Positions 24,502 through 33,081 of a stretch of 46,066 nt of DNA are shown here, one piece after another. A model generated the notes under the pieces. That model made no database searches and was not told the origin of the DNA. It was given only the letters and a program-made list of their open reading frames with translations. Every line of letters begins with the position of its first letter. The stretch's first letter is position 1. A program made the translations under genes and the position numbers. Origin of the DNA: Bacteroidota bacterium (GTDB taxonomy: Bacteria; Bacteroidota; Bacteroidia; Bacteroidales; VadinHA17); the NCBI GenBank assembly GCA_011049175.1, contig DSCJ01000026.1:1-46066 (forward strand). Reading direction: 5' to 3'.

Positions 24502-25511
24502 GCTGGAGGAAGGATATCATACTCGAACTGCACGACCTGGGGATCGGGTATTACCGCAAAGGACGGCCTGATTATGTTTTCCGGCACATCACCGCCGCGG
24601 CCGGGAGGGGAGAAATGATCGCCCTGATGGGACGGAACGGAATGGGGAAAAGCACCCTGCTCAGGTGTGTGGTTAGAATGCTCTGCCCACTGGAAGGACA
24701 AATTGAGCTGGAGGGGAAACCCCTTACGCGTTACAGCGGGAGGCAACTGGCGCGGAAATTGGCCTGGGTATCCACTGAGCCGGTGGGAGTGCAGCACCTC
24801 AGGGTATATGATCTGGTGTCGCTGGGCCGGTATCCCTGGACGGGATGGATGGGGGCACGGACCGACGCCGACAGGCGGGCCGTATGGCTGGCTCTTGAAT
24901 CGGTCGGGATCACCCGCCTGGCCGGCAGGGATCTGTACGAACTGAGCGACGGAGAGAGGCAGCGGGCCATGATCGCCAGGGCGCTGGCACAGGATGCCGA
25001 TCTCATTGTGCTGGACGAACCGACGGCTTTTCTCGATCTGGTGAACCGGTACGAGATCATACACTTGTTGCTTAATCTGAGCCGGCGGGAAGGCAAATGC
25101 ATCATTTTTTCCAGCCACGACTGGCATATTGCCACCGGAGAAGCCGACCTGATCTGGCTGATGGATGAGGAAGGATGGTTTGCCGGATCACCCGAAGACC
25201 TGGCCCTGGCCAACCGTTTCGAGCGACTGGTGGATTCGGCCACCATGGATTATGACCCCCGAACCGGGCAGGTAAAACTGGTGAGAGAGCCTGTGATGAA
25301 AGTGGCTGTGGAAGGAGAAGGCGAGGCGGTTTTCTGGACACGCCGGGCCATGGAACGTATCGGATGCACCCTGGATACACATCATCCCGAAATCACTATC
25401 ACGGCCGTTGACCGGGCAGAAGGAACGGTGTGGAAGGTAAGAAGAAAATCCGGTACCAGGCAATTCCCTTCACTATATGAACTGGTTCATTATATTCTTT
25501 GGAACCATTGA
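24498..25511 (+). CDS. btuD: BtuD-like ABC transporter ATPase with C-terminal extension
   Basis: The 337-residue cytoplasmic ATPase has Walker A GRNGMGKST (45-53), signature LSDGERQR (149-156), Walker B LIVLDEPT (169-176) and H-loop His207. It energises the BtuC permease. Two features are unusual: the Q-loop region reads WVSTEPVG near residues 90-97, with no Gln, and about 90 residues follow the normal end of the domain (about 245-337) forming a mixed alpha/beta extension with EGEGEAVFWTRRAMERIG. Similar extensions occur in Bacteroidota relatives as far as I recall. It ends the B12 operon and converges with the M14 peptidase gene. Confidence 0.88.
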   Translation: MSWRKDIILELHDLGIGYYRKGRPDYVFRHITAAAGRGEMIALMGRNGMGKSTLLRCVVRMLCPLEGQIELEGKPLTRYSGRQLARKLAWVSTEPVGVQHLRVYDLVSLGRYPWTGWMGARTDADRRAVWLALESVGITRLAGRDLYELSDGERQRAMIARALAQDADLIVLDEPTAFLDLVNRYEIIHLLLNLSRREGKCIIFSSHDWHIATGEADLIWLMDEEGWFAGSPEDLALANRFERLVDSATMDYDPRTGQVKLVREPVMKVAVEGEGEAVFWTRRAMERIGCTLDTHHPEITITAVDRAEGTVWKVRRKSGTRQFPSLYELVHYILWNH

Positions 25512-25536
25512 AGGAAATGCATCCGGATAAATGACC

Positions 25537-27198
25537 TCAGGGTTCCCTGGCAGCCTCGCTCTGTTTTGATAATAATTTTTCTGTTTCCAGGTTTTCTTTT
25601 CCCGTTACCTTATAAACCGGATATGGATAATATCCCCGTCCCCACTGGGGTACCAGGTAGGTGTCGAAAAAGTTCCACAGCAGCAGTCCGTCGTCGGTTT
25701 CGGGCTCCAGCAGGTAGGCGGCCAGATATCCCAGGGGCTGGGCCGTGCGTACCACCAGGGTCCCTTCGGGGAATTCCCGCTTTTCTTTTACAAAAGCGCC
25801 CTTTACCTCATTGGTATAATGCCCCTGGTTAAGACGGGGGGCAGGCGACAGTTCGGTGATGTTGAAACGTTCCACCTCCAGGGTATGCGTTCCGGCAAGT
25901 TTCTCCACCACGATACCGTGAATTCTCAGATTTTCCAGTACCAACGGATCGGGAACCGTGATAAGATAGGCGTACGGATACTTCACCCGGCGAACGGCTT
26001 CGTAATCGGCCAGGTAGGGCACCAGTAAGGTAACAGGCCGGTCGGTTTTCCGGTAACGGTTCCAGCCCTGTGGGTTTTCTACCGGTTCTACCTCATAGGT
26101 TTTGACCTGCAATTTCTCAGGGGTGGGCATGGCTTCATAGGTCAACGCAAAGGAATCGGCCGGGGAGGGATCCGTTCCTTTGTTTATGGCCCGCGTATCG
26201 GCACTAGCCAGCATGTTTTTTATTTCCTGCCGGTGCTCCGATACAAAATCCAGGAGTGAACGGATGAGAAAATAAGACCCGTGTACCCGGCTTTTAAAAT
26301 CGGCATATACGTAATTTTCGTTCAGGATAGCCAGCCGGTTGCGCAGCCCCAGATAATTCACAAAATAGCGGGGTTCGCAGGCGTAATTGAGATATCCCTC
26401 CTGAGGATTTCCCATATCCATAAATTCCCCGTAGAATGTGTTTTCCACTCCATAGGTTTCTCTCAGGGTATGGCTCATCTGGGGCATCATGCGGTCACGC
26501 ATATAGCGAATGAGCTCGCGGTCGCCGTTGGGATTGATCATCCACGAGAAGGTAACCGGCTCCTGGCGGTAAACGCCGTTGGTGGTGTGCATGTCCATGG
26601 TTACTGCCGGGTCCCACCGGTTGAGGATATTTTGGAATACCCCCCGCATTTCGCGGGTTTCCACTTTCATCGCGTCGCGGTTCAGATCCAGGTACCGGGC
26701 ATTGTGTCGCACACCTACTCCGTTGACCGGACCCACCTGGTTTGTGCGGTTCCGGGTGGATATCCTTTCGTTCCCGTCGGCATTCAGGTCGGGGCACATC
26801 AGCAGCACCACATCCCGGAACAGGGGATGGCTTCCCTGGCTGAGGATATCCCGTGCAAACATCAGCACCGCTTCTTTTCCTTCTACCTCACCGGCATGGA
26901 TGTTGGCCTGCACATACACCACGATGCGGGGATCGTTTTTCAGGTCCTGCGGCGATTCGGGCAGGGGATCGGCCAGGATCATCAGGGGAATATCCCGCCC
27001 TTCAACTGTGGTGGCAATGATTTCCGTACGGATGTACGGAGAAGCTTTTTCAAGCTCGCGGATAAACTGCATCACATCCTCGTACCGGGAAGTGGACCGG
27101 TAATCCGTGGCTTCGGCCACGGTTTGCATACCGAATTGTGCCTGTCCGTTCAGGAAGAAAGAAAAAAAGGCAATCAGCGTGAATGTTATCTTCTTCAT
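25537..27198 (-). CDS. Secreted M14-family zinc carboxypeptidase-like protein
   Basis: The 553-residue protein has a signal peptide (MKKITFTLIAFFSFFLNGQAQ). The peptidase domain (about 30-330) shows the M14 zinc ligands His101 and Glu104 in NIHAGEVEGKE, the third ligand His204 in TMDMHTTNG, the DLNRD region typical of the family (about 171-175) and a candidate catalytic Glu294 in LNENYVY. A C-terminal region of about 200 residues resembles a beta-rich or GATase1-like domain. It probably removes C-terminal residues from peptides in the periplasm. It is a single gene, convergent with btuD and divergent from a small membrane protein gene. Confidence 0.87.
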   Translation of the reverse strand: MKKITFTLIAFFSFFLNGQAQFGMQTVAEATDYRSTSRYEDVMQFIRELEKASPYIRTEIIATTVEGRDIPLMILADPLPESPQDLKNDPRIVVYVQANIHAGEVEGKEAVLMFARDILSQGSHPLFRDVVLLMCPDLNADGNERISTRNRTNQVGPVNGVGVRHNARYLDLNRDAMKVETREMRGVFQNILNRWDPAVTMDMHTTNGVYRQEPVTFSWMINPNGDRELIRYMRDRMMPQMSHTLRETYGVENTFYGEFMDMGNPQEGYLNYACEPRYFVNYLGLRNRLAILNENYVYADFKSRVHGSYFLIRSLLDFVSEHRQEIKNMLASADTRAINKGTDPSPADSFALTYEAMPTPEKLQVKTYEVEPVENPQGWNRYRKTDRPVTLLVPYLADYEAVRRVKYPYAYLITVPDPLVLENLRIHGIVVEKLAGTHTLEVERFNITELSPAPRLNQGHYTNEVKGAFVKEKREFPEGTLVVRTAQPLGYLAAYLLEPETDDGLLLWNFFDTYLVPQWGRGYYPYPVYKVTGKENLETEKLLSKQSEAAREP

Positions 27199-27270
27199 AC
27201 GTTATTTAATAAATCAGTGATCAAAATGAACCCTAAAGTTATTTTTTCCTGCAAAAAAACATGAAAAATG

Positions 27271-27302
27271 TTGGAAAAAAGGTGTGATATCGTATAACTT
27301 TA
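27271..27302 (+). promoter_or_regulatory. Candidate promoter for the small two-helix membrane protein
   Basis: TTG (27271-27273) and TAACTTTA (27295-27302, one base off TAnnTTTG) lie 21 bases apart and about 40 bases before the gene start. Confidence 0.35.
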
Positions 27303-27342
27303 CATATCCGGACTGCCCAGTTTTTGTTGAATCAAACAAAAA

Positions 27343-27573
27343 ATGACTATGGAAAATTCTGTAAAAAAGTTCATTGCCTATTTCCTGATCGGGCTTACCC
27401 TGTTTTTTACGGCCATTGCCATCCTGGGCATCTGGGATATTATCGATCTGGAAGACATTTTTAACAAGATCTTCTTCACACTTCTGGTGATCTTTGCAGC
27501 GGCGGCCGTGGTGCTTTTTGTCTTCACGGTACTGATCAGGTCAGATGATCACCGTTTGCCGGAGAAGGAATGA
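27343..27573 (+). CDS. Small hypothetical membrane protein, two helices
   Basis: The 76-residue product has two hydrophobic segments, about residues 9-32 (FIAYFLIGLTLFFTAIAILGI) and 43-66 (FFTLLVIFAAAAVVLFVFTV), joined by an acidic loop (IDLEDIFNK), with a charged C-terminus (RSDDHRLPEKE). It is a plausible inner-membrane protein of unknown function. The presence of a candidate promoter before it and a strong terminator right after it supports a real gene. The start could be 27343 or 27349. Confidence 0.65.
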   Translation: MTMENSVKKFIAYFLIGLTLFFTAIAILGIWDIIDLEDIFNKIFFTLLVIFAAAAVVLFVFTVLIRSDDHRLPEKE

Positions 27574-27596
27574 AGAAAGTGACAGGAAGCAATGAA

Positions 27597-27629
27597 CAAA
27601 CGCCTGAAATTTCAGGCGTTTGTTTTTTT
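27597..27629 (+). terminator. Strong rho-independent terminator
   Basis: CAAACGCCTGAAA (27597-27609) and TTTCAGGCGTTTG (27610-27622) form a perfect 13-bp palindrome followed by seven T residues (27623-27629). It ends the small membrane protein transcript. The stop codon of the converging minus-strand gene lies in the last bases, so that gene also runs into the hairpin. Confidence 0.9.
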
Positions 27630-28755
27630 ATGGTTCGGGTATACCGGTGTTGTATTGCAGTTCTTTAATCGTCATCCGGTACCAGGTGAAATCGCCGCTG
27701 TCGAGTTTCCAGGTAACCCTGACACCGGCCGGGATCCTGATGCCTGCCGATTCAATGGTTTGATCCGTATCCACTTCCACCAGCCACCGCTCCAGGGTGG
27801 GGCCTTCTTTCCGGGTGTAATACCTGTCGGCTTCAAAGCCGGTTATCTCTCCCTGTTCATTGAACAGGAAGGTGCCCGATGCCTGTATTTCGCCCCAGGC
27901 CATGGTGGCCCGGGCAGACAGGGAGTCGATGCTTTCCCATGTGATGTAGGGGCTGAGGGTGACCGTGGGAAACCAGATGGTTTCGCCCAGATACCTCAAA
28001 AGGGTGCCCTGGTCGATATGCCTGCCGGAGGCATCGGCTACGGTGACCAGCGACAGCAGTTTGATCAGCATGTGTCCTTTCCCGTTCATGTATTTGTCGC
28101 GGCCGGCCAGGTGGATCAGGGGAGCGGCTTTTACATCGGCTATCCAGATGAACCCGGGCATGTCGGTACGGAAATACTGTTCCGCTTTCAGCGGCATCCA
28201 TTTCCCTTCAGGGGTGGTCCGCATTTCGCCTTCCTGTTTCACGTAGACGGATCGTATTTCAGGGCTTCCCGGTACGCCGCTTTTTTCCATCCACTGCCGT
28301 ACAGGAAACGGTAGGTTTTTCAGGCTTTCCGACTGAACGGTGCGGGTTTCTTCGGGTATTCCTGAGCACAATTCTTTCAGTTCACGGTTGGCCATCCGGT
28401 GGAATGTCGTGTTTCCCATCCCCACAATGGTAACCGTAAGGATGATCAGGTTGGCTGCGGTGCCGAATTTTGCATCCTGCCAGTACAGTACAATGAGTAT
28501 CTGCGACAGGACGACCCCTGCCAGGGCGGGAATACACCACCCGTCTTTTTCAAGGATATATCCTGCTCCGGCTGTCAGAAAAAGGAGCGTGGCCAGCAGC
28601 CAGCCTGTGCCTGCCGCTCTGAGCAGGTTTTTGTTCAGGGGAACCAGGGTATTCCCCGACAATTGATCGACTTTTCCCAGGTCCCAGCCCTGGATGAAGC
28701 CCATCAAATGGATCAGGCCATGGACCATTATGATAATGAAAAACAGGATGCGCAT
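27628..28755 (-). CDS. DUF6544-like membrane protein
   Basis: The 375-residue protein has about four N-terminal transmembrane helices (roughly 1-20, 45-66, 73-92 and 98-120), followed by a soluble domain of about 230 residues with VRQWMEKSGV, VYVKQEGEMRTTPEGKWMPLKAEQYF and WYRMTIKEL. This matches the uncharacterised DUF6544 (DUF6920) type as I remember it. The gene begins 14 bases after the stop of the TlpA-like gene on the same strand, so the two are probably cotranscribed. No function can be given. Confidence 0.65.
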   Translation of the reverse strand: MRILFFIIIMVHGLIHLMGFIQGWDLGKVDQLSGNTLVPLNKNLLRAAGTGWLLATLLFLTAGAGYILEKDGWCIPALAGVVLSQILIVLYWQDAKFGTAANLIILTVTIVGMGNTTFHRMANRELKELCSGIPEETRTVQSESLKNLPFPVRQWMEKSGVPGSPEIRSVYVKQEGEMRTTPEGKWMPLKAEQYFRTDMPGFIWIADVKAAPLIHLAGRDKYMNGKGHMLIKLLSLVTVADASGRHIDQGTLLRYLGETIWFPTVTLSPYITWESIDSLSARATMAWGEIQASGTFLFNEQGEITGFEADRYYTRKEGPTLERWLVEVDTDQTIESAGIRIPAGVRVTWKLDSGDFTWYRMTIKELQYNTGIPEP

Positions 28756-28769
28756 GGTGTTTGATATTT

Positions 28770-30191
28770 TTAAATTCCCTGGCCGTTCAGCAGCCGGTTT
28801 ACCATATCCTCCAGTGTTTCCACAGAGATACGCTTGGCCAGGATCTTTTTGTCCCTATCCAGAAGGTAAATGGCGGGTGTGCTGATGATATGGTACCAGT
28901 ACCGGAAGTTGGTCTGGTGCATGGGGTCGTACACATTGATCCATTCCAGCCTGTTTTCGGCAATGTAATCCAGCCATTTGTCGCGGTTGTCGTGGGTATA
29001 TACGGCAAATACCTCGATATTCCGGTTTTTCCATTCTTTGTACAGTTCGCGCAGCTGAGGGGTCACCACCTTGCAATGTCCGCAATCGGGTTCCCAGAAG
29101 TACAGCACCGTATAATCGGCTTCCACCTGGTGCAGGCTGTGCCATTCTCCCGTGGAACTTTCCATGATGAGGTCGTGCCCGGTTTCCCCGATCAGGGTGG
29201 GAGCAACCCTGGCTACATTCTCCCTGAGTTCGGAAAGAAATTCATCTTCTGCCCAGAAGGCTTCGCCGCTGAGATATACCTGCCGGGCGATTCTTACGTA
29301 CACCTTGTCGTGCCCCATAATCTTGCTCTGCATGAAGTGGTTCAGCAAAAAGGCCGAAACGTACTGGAAAACGGAAGGATGCACTTTTGAACGGTCGATC
29401 AGGGTCAGGACCGGTACTGCCAGCGAATCGGGATGCTGGATAAGCACCCGGGTAATATAGTATTGCAACTTGTTTTGCAGAATGGGAGTGCGCAACATGC
29501 TCGAGTCGGCCCAGGCAAACCCATCGAAAAAATGATCGCGCATATACCCGTATTCCAGTACCATCTGCAGTGAATCGGGATTAGCGCATTCGGCAGGGAG
29601 GTCGAAATCAGGGATATGCGGCGGCTTCATGGCCTGAACGATATGTGCCAGCAGGCTGCCCCGGTGGGCCCGGATCACTTCGTCGTAGTACGATTCCACT
29701 TCCCGGTCAAGATCTGCCAGCTGTTTGCGGGCTTCCTCTGTATCCCGCGTATCCCATTCCGGTGGGGGATTTTGTATGTTTTTTCTCAGGGATTCCGACT
29801 TCTGGCGGAAAGAGATCATTTTCTGCTGGTATTCCAGAAAAGCATTATTGAGCGGTGATCCGGAAAACTGAAGTTCTCCTGCCAGGTTATCGCTACGGGT
29901 GCGCAGGGAAAAATCCTGGTCCTCCGTGATCAGCATCTCGAAATAGCTCTTATCAGGAAGCACAACCAGGTAAATGCCTCCGGCCAGCGGTTGGGAGCCG
30001 GTAAAGGTTCCTTTTCCATTTTCGTCCAGGATTGTGGTGTCGGCAATGAACTTCCGGTCGCCAAAATGATACCCCAGCAGCAGGGTATCGCCGGCCAGTC
30101 CGCCGATCTCCACCCCGATACGGTATCCCTGGGCCGCGACGGGCAGGCTGGTGGCAAGCAAAAGGAATACGGTGATCAGCCTTGTTCTCAT
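28770..30191 (-). CDS. TlpA-like thioredoxin-fold protein (DUF4369/DUF5106-type)
   Basis: The 473-residue exported protein has a signal peptide (MRTRLITVFLLLATSLPVAAQ); 30191 is chosen because the frame before it lacks coding character. An N-terminal DUF4369-like beta domain (about 22-125; GDTLLLGYHFGDRKF, GGIYLVVLPDKSYFEMLI), a helical linker (130-330) and a C-terminal thioredoxin domain (about 335-473) follow. The active site is CGHC (Cys370 and Cys373) in EPDCGHCK, and the cis-Pro region ISTPAIYLLD is present. It should act in the periplasm as a disulfide reductase, as in many Bacteroidota envelope proteins. Its target is unknown. Confidence 0.85.
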   Translation of the reverse strand: MRTRLITVFLLLATSLPVAAQGYRIGVEIGGLAGDTLLLGYHFGDRKFIADTTILDENGKGTFTGSQPLAGGIYLVVLPDKSYFEMLITEDQDFSLRTRSDNLAGELQFSGSPLNNAFLEYQQKMISFRQKSESLRKNIQNPPPEWDTRDTEEARKQLADLDREVESYYDEVIRAHRGSLLAHIVQAMKPPHIPDFDLPAECANPDSLQMVLEYGYMRDHFFDGFAWADSSMLRTPILQNKLQYYITRVLIQHPDSLAVPVLTLIDRSKVHPSVFQYVSAFLLNHFMQSKIMGHDKVYVRIARQVYLSGEAFWAEDEFLSELRENVARVAPTLIGETGHDLIMESSTGEWHSLHQVEADYTVLYFWEPDCGHCKVVTPQLRELYKEWKNRNIEVFAVYTHDNRDKWLDYIAENRLEWINVYDPMHQTNFRYWYHIISTPAIYLLDRDKKILAKRISVETLEDMVNRLLNGQGI

Positions 30192-30243
30192 GGTTCCAAC
30201 TGTAGGTGCAAATATATTGTTATTTTTACTGGTTTGAAAAAAG

Positions 30244-31176
30244 ATGCCCGCACAGATGATCTCCGTTCTCATACCGGTGTACAACCGGAAGGTAGTTTCC
30301 CTGGTGACATCCCTAAGGAACCAGGCAGTTAAGCTTCCGGCGGAAACGGAAATCGTGGTGCTGGACGATGGGTCTTCGAAACCTTTCCGGACAGAGAATG
30401 CCTTGATCTTGGAAATGGAAGGGGTGCGGTATGTGGAACTGCCAGAGAATACCGGACGGGCAGCGGCCCGGAACCGCCTGGCGGATGAAGCGGTGCATGA
30501 TCGTTTGCTGTTTATTGACGGCGATGCGGTGATCGGAAGGGAATCCTTCCTGGAGGAATACGTAAGCCACAGCGATGAACAAACGGTGGTATGCGGAGGA
30601 CTGGCGTATTTTCACCAGCCGCCTGAAGATCCTTCCGAACTTTTAAGGTACCGGGTGGGGGTTTCCCGGGAATGCCTGCCCGCTTCCGTTCGCAGAACCC
30701 GGCCGTACGGTTCGTTCCTGTCGTCTAATTTTATGATTCCTGCGAAGCTGTTTCACAGGATCCGGTTTGACGAGCGGATGAAAGGATACGGGCATGAGGA
30801 CACCCTGTTCGGCTTCCGGCTGAAACAGGAAAACATCCTGGTGCGGCATATTGATAATCCCGTGATTCATGGAAATCCGGAAACCAACAGGGAATATCTG
30901 GGCAAAGCCCTGGAAGCCGCAGGAAACCTGGTAAAAGCCTGGGGGTTTACCGGGTACGATCCGGATTTTGTGCAGGAGGTGAAATTGCTGCGAAGTGCAG
31001 TGGGCCTTCGCAGGCTGGGTATGTCCTTTCCCGTCAGGAAAATGGTGTCGCTGTTGCGGGAACCGGCTATGCGCAACCTTACGGGACCGCATCCGCACCT
31101 TGTTTTCTTCGATTTGCTGAAACTGGATGCCTGCCTGGAGGCCCTGCACGTAGCGAAGCGGAATACAGCCGGTTGA
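30244..31176 (+). CDS. Family 2 glycosyltransferase
   Basis: The 310-residue cytoplasmic enzyme has a GT-A fold: ISVLIPVYNR at the start, nucleotide-binding VVLDDGS (Asp41/Asp42), NTGRAAARNRLADEA and the metal-binding DGD motif at residues 92-94, followed by GYGHEDTLFGFRL, which resembles the acceptor-side ED motif. It transfers a sugar from a nucleotide donor to a glycan or lipid acceptor. No other polysaccharide genes adjoin it. The Met at 30244 or 30256 can be the start. It is divergent from the TlpA-like gene. Confidence 0.85.
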   Translation: MPAQMISVLIPVYNRKVVSLVTSLRNQAVKLPAETEIVVLDDGSSKPFRTENALILEMEGVRYVELPENTGRAAARNRLADEAVHDRLLFIDGDAVIGRESFLEEYVSHSDEQTVVCGGLAYFHQPPEDPSELLRYRVGVSRECLPASVRRTRPYGSFLSSNFMIPAKLFHRIRFDERMKGYGHEDTLFGFRLKQENILVRHIDNPVIHGNPETNREYLGKALEAAGNLVKAWGFTGYDPDFVQEVKLLRSAVGLRRLGMSFPVRKMVSLLREPAMRNLTGPHPHLVFFDLLKLDACLEALHVAKRNTAG

Positions 31177-31209
31177 AAAAATGCGGGAATAAATTCATTC
31201 CGGGGCCGT

Positions 31210-31237
31210 TTTGTCTGCCCGAGGCTTTGTATCTTTG
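31210..31237 (+). promoter_or_regulatory. Promoter of argS
   Basis: TTTG (31210-31213), a 16-base spacer and an exact TAnnTTTG box (TATCTTTG, 31230-31237) lie about 40 bases before the argS start. The same spacing is found before ffh. Confidence 0.65.
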
Positions 31238-31278
31238 TGGCCTGTTTGTTTGATCATCAGAAACAACTATTACCGGGA

Positions 31279-33072
31279 ATGGAAGCTGAAAAAATACTGA
31301 CAGCCGCCGTACAGGAGGCAATGAGAGCTCTTTACGGAGCGGAACTGAAGGAAGAGGAAATACTGATACAGCAAACCCGGAGGGAATTTGCCGGCGATCT
31401 TACCGTAGTGGTTTTTCCCTTTCTCAGGTATTCCCGGAAATCGCCTGCGGATACAGGAGAAGAACTGGGCCGGTACCTCACCGGCCATATAGGCATGCTC
31501 AGCCGGTATGAGGTGATCAAGGGATTCCTGAATCTGTCCTTTTCCATGGAATACTGGTCGGAACTGCTCAACCGCCTGATCCGGTCGGGTCACCACGGAC
31601 TGGGGGACCTGGATCCGCTGAACGGAAAGGTGGTGGTGGAATATTCATCTCCCAATACCAACAAACCCCTGCACCTGGGCCATATCCGGAACAATTTACT
31701 GGGTTTTTCCATATCGCGCATTCTGGAAGCACTGGGCAGTGAAGTGGTCAAAGTGAATCTGGTGAACGACCGGGGCATTCATATCTGCAAATCCATGCTG
31801 GCCTGGAAAAAATCCGGGAAAGGGGAAACGCCGGCTTCTTCAGGGAAAAAAGGAGATCATCTGGTGGGTGATTATTATGTGCTGTTTGAACAGGAGTACC
31901 GGAAACAGGTAGAAGAATTAAAAAAACAGGGCATGGCCGAGGAGGAGGCCAGGCGGAGGGCTCCCCTGATCGTGGAAGCGCAGGATATGCTGCGCCGCTG
32001 GGAAGAAGGCAATGAGGAGGTGAGGGAATTGTGGGCTATGATGAACGAATGGGTGTACGAAGGCTTTGACGAGACCTACCGTGCCCTGGGGGTTGATTTC
32101 GACCGGATCTATTACGAATCGGAAACCTACAGGCTGGGCAAATCGCTGGTGCTGGAAGGACTCGAAAAAGGCATCCTCCACCGCAGGGCCGACGGATCGG
32201 TATGGGCCGACCTCAGTGAGGATGGCCTGGATGAGAAGCTGCTGCTCCGTTCCGACGGAACCTCGGTGTACATGACACAGGACCTGGGTACTGCGCAGCA
32301 GCGCTATGAGGATTACCGGTTCGACCGGCACATTTATGTGGTGGGGAACGAGCAGAACTACCATTTCCAGGTGCTGAAGCTCATCCTGAAGAAGCTGGGG
32401 TACGACTGGGCTGACAGTTTGTACCATCTCTCCTACGGCATGGTGGAGCTGCCTGAAGGGAAAATGAAATCGAGGGAAGGAACGGTGGTGGATGCCGACG
32501 ACCTGATCGCCGGCATGGTGGATACCGCCCGGGAAATGTCGAAGGAGCTGGGCAAGCTGGAAGGTTTCGACCCTGCCGAAATTGAAGAGATCCTGCGGAT
32601 GATCGGGCTGGGGGCGCTGAAGTATTTCATCCTGAAGGTGGATCCGAAAAAGAATATGACTTTCAATCCCAGGGAATCGGTCGATTTCAACGGAAACACC
32701 GGCCCCTTTATTCAGTATACTTACGCCCGCATCCAGTCGGTTGTGCGAAAAGCCGGTGAAACGGGCAGAACGGTCGCCGCAGAGCTTCCCGGAGGCTATG
32801 TTCCCTGTGAAAAGGAAAGGGACCTGATACGGATCCTGGCCGGGTTTGCCGCCACCGTGCATGAAGCGGGCAGGGAATATAATCCGGCCGTGCTGGCCAA
32901 CTACCTGTACGAGCTGAGCCGGGAATACAACCAGTTTTACCACGATCACAGCATTCTGGGGGCGCCTGACGAAGATACCATCCATTACCGCCTGCTGCTG
33001 TCGGTGTATACCGGCCGGGTGATTGCCAGGGGTATGTACCTGCTGGGCATCGATGTTCCGCCCCGGATGTAA
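31279..33072 (+). CDS. argS: Arginyl-tRNA synthetase
   Basis: ArgS charges tRNA-Arg with arginine. The 597-residue protein has the N-terminal tRNA-binding domain (about 1-110), the class I HIGH motif as HLGH in SPNTNKPLHLGHIRNN (about 122-137), the Rossmann core, the KMSKS-like KMKSREG (about 395-401) and the DALR anticodon-binding domain ending VPPRM. Length is normal for bacteria. The Met at 31279 is chosen because family homology starts there, although the frame is open from 31237. It has its own promoter and is convergent with the serine hydrolase gene. Confidence 0.97.
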   Translation: MEAEKILTAAVQEAMRALYGAELKEEEILIQQTRREFAGDLTVVVFPFLRYSRKSPADTGEELGRYLTGHIGMLSRYEVIKGFLNLSFSMEYWSELLNRLIRSGHHGLGDLDPLNGKVVVEYSSPNTNKPLHLGHIRNNLLGFSISRILEALGSEVVKVNLVNDRGIHICKSMLAWKKSGKGETPASSGKKGDHLVGDYYVLFEQEYRKQVEELKKQGMAEEEARRRAPLIVEAQDMLRRWEEGNEEVRELWAMMNEWVYEGFDETYRALGVDFDRIYYESETYRLGKSLVLEGLEKGILHRRADGSVWADLSEDGLDEKLLLRSDGTSVYMTQDLGTAQQRYEDYRFDRHIYVVGNEQNYHFQVLKLILKKLGYDWADSLYHLSYGMVELPEGKMKSREGTVVDADDLIAGMVDTAREMSKELGKLEGFDPAEIEEILRMIGLGALKYFILKVDPKKNMTFNPRESVDFNGNTGPFIQYTYARIQSVVRKAGETGRTVAAELPGGYVPCEKERDLIRILAGFAATVHEAGREYNPAVLANYLYELSREYNQFYHDHSILGAPDEDTIHYRLLLSVYTGRVIARGMYLLGIDVPPRM

Positions 33073-33081
33073 GCTGCAGGC

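Noticed and set aside
27622-27628. Bidirectional terminator for the minus-strand gene at 27628
   Set aside because: The 27597-27622 hairpin has a T-run only on the plus-strand side; on the minus strand the sequence after it is mixed.
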